Virus record (IMG/VR): IMGVR_UViG_3300007734_000530
Coordinates: 1-26,884 of that record
Length of the DNA stretch: 26,884 bases
Source: a virus
Direction: 5' to 3' (one strand)
The notes under the pieces are model-generated. The model was not told the origin of the DNA, did not search any database, and saw nothing but the letters and a program-made list of their open reading frames with translations. The translations under genes and the position numbers were made by a program. Below, piece after piece: positions 8,487 to 14,376 of the stretch. Numbering within the stretch: position 1 is the stretch's first letter; each line of letters starts with the position of its first letter.

Positions 8487-9083
8487 TTATCGGCTGCGTA
8501 ACTTCTCTATCGCAATCTGCGATGAACGCAAACGCAACTTTGAAGTCGGTGCGATAATAACAGGTGCAGAAGCGTTACGCAACTCTGCAACCGTTTCTTC
8601 ATAAGCAGGGAAAGTTACAACGCTTACATCAAACAGTTGCACTTCACGAAGTTCCCGAACAGTTCGATCATCAGACCAGTTATCTTTGATTGTGCGGAAA
8701 GCGAAACTCATTTGGTTCAAGTCGCCTCGTTTCATCGCTGAGATGATTCGTGCAGCATCAGGGTTGCTTGGGTCAAGTTCTGCTTCAACACGCAAACCAC
8801 GATCATCTTCTTCCAATACAAGTGTTCCAGATTTGGTTCGTGCTAGTGGCACTCCTTCGTGATCAATTAGCAAGCGAACATCTGCGCCATCGTTCAAAGT
8901 TTTTGCGAACGCACCACGCTTCACATACTCAATAAATGGCATCGGCTCAGAAGGCGAATCAAACACTGAGGCGTAACCGATCAAAGTATTGCCATCGCCT
9001 TCTGCACGAACTTCAAGATTGCTGTATGCGATAGTTCTTTTTTCGTCAATCGGTTTAGCAATCCAATTAAATGTGTCGGTCAT
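8487..9083 (-). CDS. Prohead protease (HK97 family, S78)
   Basis: This 198-residue protein carries the family's core: an early strand with GYASVFDSPSE, FVKRGAF-like sequence (EYVKRGAFAKTL), a catalytic His in LLIDHEGVPL (H75) and a Ser in NQMSFAFR (S126), then LFDVSVVTFPAY. It lies just upstream of the capsid gene. In this family the protease cleaves the delta domain and other head proteins during maturation. The length is normal. The 75 bases between its stop and the capsid start hold the capsid ribosome site and a small GACTC/GAGTC inverted repeat, with no gene. Confidence 0.93.
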   Translation of the reverse strand: MTDTFNWIAKPIDEKRTIAYSNLEVRAEGDGNTLIGYASVFDSPSEPMPFIEYVKRGAFAKTLNDGADVRLLIDHEGVPLARTKSGTLVLEEDDRGLRVEAELDPSNPDAARIISAMKRGDLNQMSFAFRTIKDNWSDDRTVRELREVQLFDVSVVTFPAYEETVAELRNASAPVIIAPTSKLRLRSSQIAIEKLRSR

Positions 9084-9095
9084 AGTTTTCTCACT

Positions 9096-9578
9096 TTACA
9101 TTGTTTCATCTAAGTTTGCCACAACTCGCTCTGCGTATGCTTGCGCTCTTCGTGCGCTCGCTTTACTTGCACCGCCACCCCATAACAACATCGCTACAAG
9201 ACCAGCAGTAATTTCATCGCCTTGCACTGCGTCTAGATCAACAATGTGGCGTGCAATCCACGGCGATATTTTGCGCCACTTATTTTCTGACAACGCTTCA
9301 CCGTTCGCCATTTTGCGTGCATCTTCAACTGTTTGCGGTACAAGACCATCACCTGAAAAGCCTTGCTCGTGTAATGCTAAACCTCGTTTTGCTGACGCTC
9401 GCATAAACGCTGGCACAGATAAATTGACTGCCCGATATTCGTCAGATTGAGGTTCTTCCATTTCGCCTTCGGGTTGCATCTCGTCAGCCAAATAATATGC
9501 TTTGCCTTCGTTGAGAATGAGAATTGCTGCGTCAATAAATGTTAAAAGTTCTTCGTTGCGTTTACTGTTAGTAGTCAT
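9096..9578 (-). CDS. Head-module accessory protein of unknown role
   Basis: The protein is 160 residues from the ATG at 9578, five bases past the portal stop and preceded by GAGAAA. An acidic helical N-terminus (EELLTFIDAAILILNEGK) is followed by a domain with VNLSVPAFMRASAKRGLALH, KMANGEALSENKWRKISPWI and AGLVAMLLWGGGASKASARR. This domain type is seen near, or fused to, head maturation genes in actinophages: a helix pair, a 'W..I..W..RH' core and a Gly-rich 'WGG' end. No catalytic residues are evident. Its position between portal and protease suggests a role in head assembly. Confidence 0.6.
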   Translation of the reverse strand: MTTNSKRNEELLTFIDAAILILNEGKAYYLADEMQPEGEMEEPQSDEYRAVNLSVPAFMRASAKRGLALHEQGFSGDGLVPQTVEDARKMANGEALSENKWRKISPWIARHIVDLDAVQGDEITAGLVAMLLWGGGASKASARRAQAYAERVVANLDETM

Positions 9579-9582
9579 AAAA

Positions 9583-10746
9583 CTATTTCTCAGGTGGTAT
9601 TGCGTCAAAGCCGATGTTTGGTGTAACCGATGGCGCAACAAACTGATCGCCACCTTCATAAGGTTCACGGTTCTCAATCTGTCTCGCCTCGTTAGGTGTC
9701 ATCGTTCCCGACAAGATTTGCAACTGCTGTGCTTTAACTCTCGTCATCAAGTCTGCTCGTAAGAACTCTGTCGCATCGAAACGAACCTGCTGTGTGATCG
9801 GCAACATTTCGCTGAACGCAGTTTCTAAACGGCGAACCCAACCAAGCAAAGTGTATTGATAAAACGATGAGCCAACTGCTTCAAGATTTTGGTAAGTCTG
9901 CGAGTCGCCACCTGAACCGATAATCAGATGCAACGGTATTCGATACACCCGTGCGATATCTCTCACGATTGATTCTTTGTGTTCAAGCATTTGCATATCT
10001 GCTGCGCTGGTAGTTATTGAACGCCACTTCAAACCGCCTTGAAGCACCGCAGGTTTCCGATGTTTGTAGTGTGATTCTTCCCAAGAATCTTTTATCTGTC
10101 TAGCCTGATCTGCTGTCAAAGCCCCATCTGTTTCTAATACTGATGACGGTGTTGCGCCTTCGCCGTAGAACTGTGCAAGAAATCTATCCATCGCTAAACC
10201 CATACCGATTGTGTTTCGCATTGTTTCTAACGGCGAAATGCCTTTGAGTTGATTTGGCAGAATCAGCCAGTGGATTGCTCTGATATCTTCACTTGAATAC
10301 TTTTGTGAACCAACAAAATAATCTAGATAACCTGTGTCGCTTTCAACAATTCTTTTAACAGAGTTCGGGTGAATGTTACGCATCTCAACAGGCAGACCAG
10401 CGTTTCCTTTTGGCGCATAAATGTAGGCGCAACCGTGCAAGGCGAGTGTCGCCATTGTTTGATGAACGAACTCAAACATATTTTGTTTATCGTTCGGGCG
10501 TTGAAGAACCGATGGTGTCGGCAACTTTTCTATTCTGCCTGCACGAGTTCTTGTAAGTTCAAGAGGCATCGAAGCAATAGAGTCGGCGAGAATACTGACC
10601 GCAGCGAGAACTGCACTATGAGCGAACGCTGTCAATTCGGTGACGATCTCACCCGTATAATTTGGGTAGTAAGGTCGTGCTGTTATTTGGTATGGGTCAA
10701 TAGAAGTCGGCAACGCTCGCTGTTCAGACTTGCGAAACAAACTCAT
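9583..10746 (-). CDS. Portal protein (HK97/SPP1-like)
   Basis: The 387-residue product matches the phage portal family in order and motifs: AVLAAVSILADSIASMPLEL at the N-terminus, then PNDKQNMFEFVHQTMATLAL, ISPLETMRNTIGMG, and near residue 260 the stretch KESIVRDIARVYRIPLHLIG-like sequence, followed by TYQNLEAVGSSFYQYTLLGW. The last part, GTMTPNEARQIENREPYEGG, is the usual end of actinophage portals. It forms the dodecameric ring through which DNA is packaged. The gene overlaps the upstream membrane miniprotein by ATGA and follows TerL in the standard order. Confidence 0.95.
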   Translation of the reverse strand: MSLFRKSEQRALPTSIDPYQITARPYYPNYTGEIVTELTAFAHSAVLAAVSILADSIASMPLELTRTRAGRIEKLPTPSVLQRPNDKQNMFEFVHQTMATLALHGCAYIYAPKGNAGLPVEMRNIHPNSVKRIVESDTGYLDYFVGSQKYSSEDIRAIHWLILPNQLKGISPLETMRNTIGMGLAMDRFLAQFYGEGATPSSVLETDGALTADQARQIKDSWEESHYKHRKPAVLQGGLKWRSITTSAADMQMLEHKESIVRDIARVYRIPLHLIIGSGGDSQTYQNLEAVGSSFYQYTLLGWVRRLETAFSEMLPITQQVRFDATEFLRADLMTRVKAQQLQILSGTMTPNEARQIENREPYEGGDQFVAPSVTPNIGFDAIPPEK

Positions 10747-10886
10747 ACTGCTAGACCTCCAGCGATAATCAAAAGAACTCCAGCAACAATAACAGAAACA
10801 GGAACACTAAACTCAGCGACACCTAACACGATGAGAACACCGCCAACAACTTCCATCAAAGTTGTAATCATTTCTTTTTTAATCAT
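10743..10886 (-). CDS. 47-aa two-helix membrane protein between TerL and portal
   Basis: This short frame fills the space between TerL and the portal gene exactly. Its ATG overlaps the TerL stop (ATGA), and its own TGA overlaps the portal ATG in the same way. After MIKKEMITTLMEVVGG come two hydrophobic segments, VLIVLGVAEF and VSVIVAGVLLIIAGGLAV, joined by a short turn with a proline. The product is thus probably an integral membrane hairpin. Double coupling strongly suggests real translation. Function unknown: it might be a lysis or superinfection protein placed in the packaging operon, but nothing in the sequence proves that. Confidence 0.75.
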   Translation of the reverse strand: MIKKEMITTLMEVVGGVLIVLGVAEFSVPVSVIVAGVLLIIAGGLAV

Positions 10887-12403
10887 TTCCAAATATCCAA
10901 TACAGAAGGTTCAACTGTTGCGGTTGCTCTAGTTGTCGCACGATCTAACGCCATAACCATAGCAATACAAGCATCAATTTTTCTCTTGCTCTTACCTTTC
11001 GATAGTCGCCAGCCTGTGTCGGTCATTCGTTGTGCTGCCGATAAGACTTGATCGGTGAAAGTTGGTGAACCATCGTGAGCAACTTTGCCGTTCACTATCA
11101 TCTCGTAGGCGTTACCGCACGCAGGAATCATTCGTGCTGCTGACTGCCCGAACTCAACCATAGGCAAACCGTCATCACTTAACGCTTCAGCACTTCGTTG
11201 AAAGTAGGCAGGGTCAAACGCAAACTCTTGAACCTGATATGTGCGGTGCAGTTCCCTCAGGTGTGCTTCAACATCGGCGACATCAACACCCTCTAGAGAT
11301 GGCTGCCAAATCTTTGAACGCACAACAGTTTGATCTTGTTGAGGTTGAGCAATTACTACACCGATTGAGTCGTGCTTCAACGCCATATCAATTCCAACCC
11401 AAACAGGCAGATCAGAAACAAGTTGTGTATCAGATACACATTGTTCCCAAGCCCCAACAGGTAGCCAAGACTCTTGAGAGCGCACCCATTGGTTCAAACG
11501 CCACCTTCTCATACCCATTTCGCTCGTCTGTTTGACGGCTACAGCAAGATCATCGGGGTCTAATAAGCCTTCAGCGAGGTTCGGATTCGCTGTGCGCCAC
11601 GCTTTACGGTCATCAATTTTACAATCTTCAGGTGCTTCCCACCACCAAAACCCAAACGAATCGTCATCAATCTCGCCCGAACTGACCTGCTTTCCATACT
11701 GGTAGAGCCTGCCTGCGAGCGAATCTAGATCAAATCCTGCCGTAGTGATGCTGATTGTTAGCGGTTCTATTCGTGCGCCTGAACCTAAAGTCATCTGATC
11801 GTAAAGATCGTGGCTTGCTTGTCCCCACAATTCATCGAACAGCACCAATGACGGATTCAGTCCAGCCTGACCTTTAAAATCTGATGAGAGAACACGAAAC
11901 ACCGAACCAAAGCGTGGCATTTCAATAGCGTCACGATAAATCTTTGACTCAGCGTTCAACATCGGACTATTCACAATCTGTTGTTTCGCTTCATTAAAAA
12001 TTATCCGTGCTTGTTGTCTGTCGTTCGCTACCGCATAAACTTCTGAACCTGCTTCGCCTGCGATCATCCCGTAAACACCAACAGCCGACAACATTAAAGA
12101 CTTGCCCTGCTTGCGAGGTAAACCGATAAGCGCACGGCGATAACGCAACCTGCCTGAAACATCGTCACGCTCATACAAAGAACGCAACAACCATTTCTGC
12201 CAACCAGTGAACCGCAAAGGTTCGCCTGCTCGAAACCCTTTAAGAACATTGAAATAAGTTTCAGCGAAATCAATTATCTCATCACCATCGGTTGCCCGAT
12301 TTTTTCGTTGCGTATAAAACGCAGGCTTCCACTTATCTGCTGGCTGAACGCTTTTCGGCAATACGCTTGCTGAGTTCCGTAAAATCGTGCTTTGTTGTTT
12401 CAC
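10883..12403 (-). CDS. terL: Terminase large subunit
   Basis: The 506-residue product has the two terminase domains. In the ATPase part, the Walker A variant GLPRKQGKS is at residues 94-102, Walker B LVLFDE at 186-191, and ITTAG, a coupling-motif candidate, near 219-223. In the nuclease part, the acidic residues are D339 (VGIDMA), D398 (FDPAYF) and D477 (KIDACIAMVMALD). It packages DNA into the prohead through the portal. The start is GTG at 12403, with AGGA four bases upstream; this makes a 71-base overlap with TerS, longer than usual. It belongs to the terminase_1/HK97-like group by motif style. Confidence 0.95.
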   Translation of the reverse strand: MKQQSTILRNSASVLPKSVQPADKWKPAFYTQRKNRATDGDEIIDFAETYFNVLKGFRAGEPLRFTGWQKWLLRSLYERDDVSGRLRYRRALIGLPRKQGKSLMLSAVGVYGMIAGEAGSEVYAVANDRQQARIIFNEAKQQIVNSPMLNAESKIYRDAIEMPRFGSVFRVLSSDFKGQAGLNPSLVLFDELWGQASHDLYDQMTLGSGARIEPLTISITTAGFDLDSLAGRLYQYGKQVSSGEIDDDSFGFWWWEAPEDCKIDDRKAWRTANPNLAEGLLDPDDLAVAVKQTSEMGMRRWRLNQWVRSQESWLPVGAWEQCVSDTQLVSDLPVWVGIDMALKHDSIGVVIAQPQQDQTVVRSKIWQPSLEGVDVADVEAHLRELHRTYQVQEFAFDPAYFQRSAEALSDDGLPMVEFGQSAARMIPACGNAYEMIVNGKVAHDGSPTFTDQVLSAAQRMTDTGWRLSKGKSKRKIDACIAMVMALDRATTRATATVEPSVLDIWK

Positions 12404-12812
12404 CTGTTCCTAACAATCCTCGCTCTGATGGGCTGAAGCCTACCTGACCTAGCAGGGTAATGATTTGGCGATCAACTTCACGAAGCGCACGCCGTTCACG
12501 CCATAGGCTTTGATCTTTCTGCAACATCACACGCAACCTAGTTCGTTCCTCAGTTGCCTCACACAACATCAACACCAGTTCGGTATCCATATTCTGTTTC
12601 AACCAGCCTGCACCTGATGACCACACCTGATTCCACAAGTTCATTCCCTGATTACCTAACGGGCGTGACGGCTCAGGAATATGATTTGAAACCAATGTGG
12701 TGATCTCAGCCATCGGAACTATCGCAGGCAGTTTGCGCCCTGACGGATTCCCGATACGCATTTTTCGTTCAACAGGTTTACGGTTCGAACCGCCTGAACC
12801 TTTGCCACCCAT
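12333..12812 (-). CDS. terS: Terminase small subunit (P27 family)
   Basis: This 159-residue protein begins MGGKGSGGSNRKPVERKMRI, a basic Gly-rich start typical of P27-type small terminases, and continues with IPEPSRPLGNQGMNLWNQVW and LKQNMDTELVLMLCEATEER. The helical core is the expected oligomerisation region. Its role is to recognise phage DNA for packaging and stimulate TerL, whose gene overlaps its 3' end. The C-terminal helix (DFTELSKRIAEKRSASR) may contact TerL. The gene starts 20 bases after the end of the disrupted polymerase-like gene, and no clear promoter is visible in that gap. Confidence 0.9.
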   Translation of the reverse strand: MGGKGSGGSNRKPVERKMRIGNPSGRKLPAIVPMAEITTLVSNHIPEPSRPLGNQGMNLWNQVWSSGAGWLKQNMDTELVLMLCEATEERTRLRVMLQKDQSLWRERRALREVDRQIITLLGQVGFSPSERGLLGTGETTKHDFTELSKRIAEKRSASR

Positions 12813-12832
12813 TTATCCAGTATGACACAAGA

Positions 12833-13481
12833 TCACGCTGCAAGAGAACTTGAACATCGAATCTGTTTGATGTGCTTGCACTCAACTTTGCGAAACTGGT
12901 TGTGTGGACAAGAACAAGACCAATGCGAACCCGACAACGAAACAGAATAGAAACCCTCACCCGAACTAGAAGCAACCTCAAACACATGATCAGGTTGAGC
13001 CTTAACAAACTTCTGTCTATCCGTTGGCGCAATCCAATCAAAACCCAAAGCGTCAGCAACGCCTCGCTCAGTCCCATCATCAATCTGAACCTGACCATCA
13101 AACAAACCGAACTGCGACAACTTCAAACCCTGCGCCTTCGCCTTCTGACGCATCAACACATTCAACTCTTTCGAACCCGTGATATACCAAAGGAACGCAC
13201 CCCACTGGCGAGGCGTAGCACACCAAATGTCCACACCAAAAGCATCACCATCTAAACCGATAATGCCGTGCGAAGCCTGCTCACCTAAACGCTCAAAGAA
13301 AATTGTTCAGGCAACAAAACATCTCAAAGAATCTGCCTGAACAACAATGTCAAGATCGCCAACATCTGCGCTCGCCTTCGAAACGAACCACCAACCTCAA
13401 CAGTAAACCCTGCGCCTCAAAATGTGCGACAAGATCAGAAGCGACAGGCGCAACCTCGCCCCAAGCCTTACGAAGTTTCAT
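12833..13481 (-). pseudogene. Family X DNA polymerase-like nucleotidyltransferase fused to a SWIM zinc finger, frame-disrupted
   Basis: From an ATG at 13481 the reading starts MKLRKAWGEVAPVASDLVAH, then loses frame. In the next frame VEVGGSFRR appears, and in a third ADVGDLDIVV. Together these form the PolX motif GGSFRR...GDLDIVV, with its first two catalytic aspartates. The third frame has a TGA at 13307..13309, then runs open to 12833. It encodes FGVDIWCATP (third Asp), FLWYITGSKELNVLMRQKAK, GLKLSQFGLFD and TERGVADALGFDWI, all matching the palm and thumb of bacterial PolX. At the end HWSCSCPHNQFRKVECKHI is a CxC...CxH SWIM finger. The breaks map near 13405..13410, 13375..13378, 13323..13327 and 13299..13302. 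It may be a pseudogene, an assembly error, or recoded. Confidence 0.8.
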
Positions 13482-13491
13482 TCTGCAACCT
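13458..13491 (-). repeat. Direct repeat, copy 2 (start of the PolX-like gene)
   Basis: This copy contains AGGTTGC, the ATG of the PolX-like gene, and the next 13 bases AAACTTCGTAAGG followed by TGGG. The same pattern occurs 232 bases upstream at 13690..13721, with a few mismatches and a two-base gap before the ATG. The two copies bracket the 67-codon gene at 13478..13681. Confidence 0.8.
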
Positions 13492-13681
13492 GCAATTCTT
13501 TCGCATATTGAATCGCCTCATTTCGTGAACCCTGCACAAAATATCTGTGATCATTTTCAAGACTTATCAACCCATCAACGATTTTCGCAACCCACCATTG
13601 TTTGTGAGAATCATTCATCACTGCATAATCAGTGCCAACAACTTGAAAGACACCTGCGGTAAGTTTTCTTGTTGTGCTCAT
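13478..13681 (-). CDS. Unknown small protein, 67 aa, between direct repeats
   Basis: The start is taken as the ATG at 13681, because it overlaps (ATGA) the stop of the tiny frame before it. Another start five codons upstream is possible. The product, beginning MSTTRKLTAGVFQVVGTDYA, has WWVAKIVDGLISLENDH and ends EAIQYAKELQVAE. It has no cysteines or membrane segments and looks like a small alpha/beta domain; I do not recognise it. Its own stop overlaps the ATG of the PolX-like gene. Because 30-base repeats flank it, the gene may have entered by insertion or tandem duplication at the 5' end of that gene. Confidence 0.7.
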   Translation of the reverse strand: MSTTRKLTAGVFQVVGTDYAVMNDSHKQWWVAKIVDGLISLENDHRYFVQGSRNEAIQYAKELQVAE

Positions 13682-13713
13682 AAGCAAGAGTCCCATTCCT
13701 TACGAAGTTTCAT
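13678..13713 (-). CDS. Tiny 11-codon frame, likely remnant of a duplicated PolX start
   Basis: This frame encodes MKLRKEWDSCL. Its first five residues are the same as those of the PolX-like protein (MKLRKAWGEV). Its ATG overlaps the TGA of the zinc-ribbon gene upstream, after GGGAGG, and its TGA overlaps the next gene's ATG. It may be translated only to carry ribosomes forward, or simply be a leftover of the duplication. Confidence 0.45.
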   Translation of the reverse strand: MKLRKEWDSCL

Positions 13714-13721
13714 CGCAACCT
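13690..13721 (-). repeat. Direct repeat, copy 1
   Basis: This copy contains AGGTTGCG, then ATGAAACTTCGTAAGG and TGGG, nearly identical to the block at 13458..13491 that starts the PolX-like gene. It includes a ribosome-site-like GGGAGG just upstream, so the duplication covers a working translation start. Confidence 0.8.
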
Positions 13722-13877
13722 CCCGAACCCTTTAACGATATCTGCCATCAACTGCTCAGGCGAATCGTTGGAGTGTTTGCGCTCGTGACAAGCCAAACAG
13801 ATATCATTCGGGAACACTTCTAGCCAGTGAATCTCTGCCGCACAACTTGTGCAAATAATATTCGGGCGATCACTCAT
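13710..13877 (-). CDS. Zinc-ribbon miniprotein, 55 aa
   Basis: A 55-codon frame starts at ATG 13877, three bases after the shared leader GAGGAGGACTT. It encodes MSDRPNIICTSCAAEIHWLE and then NDICLACHERKH. The two CxxC pairs (C9, C12; C27/C30) with nearby His make a compact zinc ribbon. The rest is helical (EQLMADIVKGFGRL). The gene is the first after a promoter candidate at 13918..13923 and begins the run of small genes that ends at the terminase. It may bind nucleic acid or protein; its exact partner cannot be seen. It overlaps the next frame by ATGA. Confidence 0.78.
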   Translation of the reverse strand: MSDRPNIICTSCAAEIHWLEVFPNDICLACHERKHSNDSPEQLMADIVKGFGRLR

Positions 13878-13895
13878 AAGTCCTCCTCTTGAACT
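13878..13895 (-). promoter_or_regulatory. Shared leader/ribosome-site repeat (copy A)
   Basis: Read on the minus strand this is AGTTCAAGAGGAGGACTT, directly before the ATG at 13877. The same string, with small changes, precedes genes starting at 17609, 17821, 18491, 24258 and 24569. It is longer than a ribosome site needs to be, because the AGTTCA part is also conserved. Confidence 0.8.
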
Positions 13896-13912
13896 ATCAA
13901 CTTTTGTTGATA
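13895..13912 (-). promoter_or_regulatory. Inverted repeat near a transcription start
   Basis: TATCAAC-AAAA-GTTGATA is a perfect seven-base inverted repeat with a four-base loop. It lies just downstream of the TATAAT at 13918..13923 and before the leader repeat, so it could be an operator or an mRNA 5' hairpin controlling the zinc-ribbon gene and perhaps the terminase genes beyond. Confidence 0.5.
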
Positions 13913-13917
13913 AATCA

Positions 13918-13923
13918 ATTATA
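13918..13923 (-). promoter_or_regulatory. -10 element candidate (TATAAT)
   Basis: The minus strand reads GGGCTATAATTG, a consensus -10. A good -35 at 16-18 bases is not evident (the region holds TTCGATTC). It shares GCTAT with the two other promoter candidates at 17869 and 24599, and lies about 40 bases before the ATG at 13877. Confidence 0.5.
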
Positions 13924-14003
13924 GCCCACCAAGCAGGCTAGAATCGAACCTATGCGACAAATAAAAACTGGTTTTGCTGACAGTTTGCGAGCGAAGGGGG
14001 CAC

Positions 14004-14051
14004 AGGGGTAGCACTAAGCCCCTTGTAGAAAAAATCGCATTTGTTTTTGCG
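14004..14051 (-). terminator. Weak terminator/hairpin region after the HNH gene
   Basis: After the HNH stop the minus strand has CGCA-N8-TGCG followed by ATTTTTT (14029..14051), a short-stem terminator candidate. Next comes AGGGG...CCCCT (14004..14023). The space from 13924 to 14003 holds a TTCGATT stretch resembling a tRNA T-loop but no convincing gene. Confidence 0.35.
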
Positions 14052-14064
14052 TGTGTTTTAATTT

Positions 14065-14376
14065 TTAGTTTGAGATGATTGGTTTGTTCTGTCGGCGTGA
14101 ATTGCACGAGCGATGCGCTGCTGCGAGAGGCGAGTTGACATCGGCAGGTATTAAGTGATCGGCTGTGAATGGGTCATTAGGTTTCTTGCCTTCGCCACAT
14201 ATCCAGCAGGCTATGGCGTTGTCTCTGATCTGTTTGGCTCGTCTCTTGTAGTCGCCTTTGTAGTGCAGGCGTTCAGGTTTCGGGTGTTGTCTGTTCCATA
14301 AAGTTTGGCAGTTTGTGCAGCGTGTGGCGTTGCTCGTAAGGGTGCGACAGTTAAGGCAGGGTCTAGTGATCGGCAT
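14065..14376 (-). CDS. HNH endonuclease
   Basis: This 103-residue protein has an N-terminal zinc knuckle (C7/C10, C20/C23) and a C-terminal HNH domain with CWICGEGKKPNDPF, ADHLIPADV (D73-H74), H88 and SCNSRR. HNH enzymes cut DNA with one metal ion. Encoded a short way upstream of the terminase genes, as in many HK97-like phages, it may assist packaging by nicking at the maturation end; that role is inferred. It overlaps the methyltransferase gene by 14 bases, so the two are co-expressed and might also act as a modification and cleavage pair. Confidence 0.9.
   Translation of the reverse strand: MPITRPCLNCRTLTSNATRCTNCQTLWNRQHPKPERLHYKGDYKRRAKQIRDNAIACWICGEGKKPNDPFTADHLIPADVNSPLAAAHRSCNSRRQNKPIISN

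Noticed and set aside
10369-10932. Plus-strand open frame of 187 codons over the portal and TerL ends
   Set aside because: The frame is a shadow of confidently assigned minus-strand portal and membrane-protein genes.
13303-13662. Plus-strand open frame of 119 codons across the PolX and 67-codon genes
   Set aside because: It has low-complexity Gln/Ser/Asn/Arg content, no ribosome site, and opposes all other genes; it mirrors minus-strand coding.
13938-13955. TTCGATT stretch like a tRNA T-loop, possible tRNA 3' end or attP site
   Set aside because: The flanking bases do not form a five-pair T stem, no matching acceptor or anticodon arm is present, and there is no integrase in the window.
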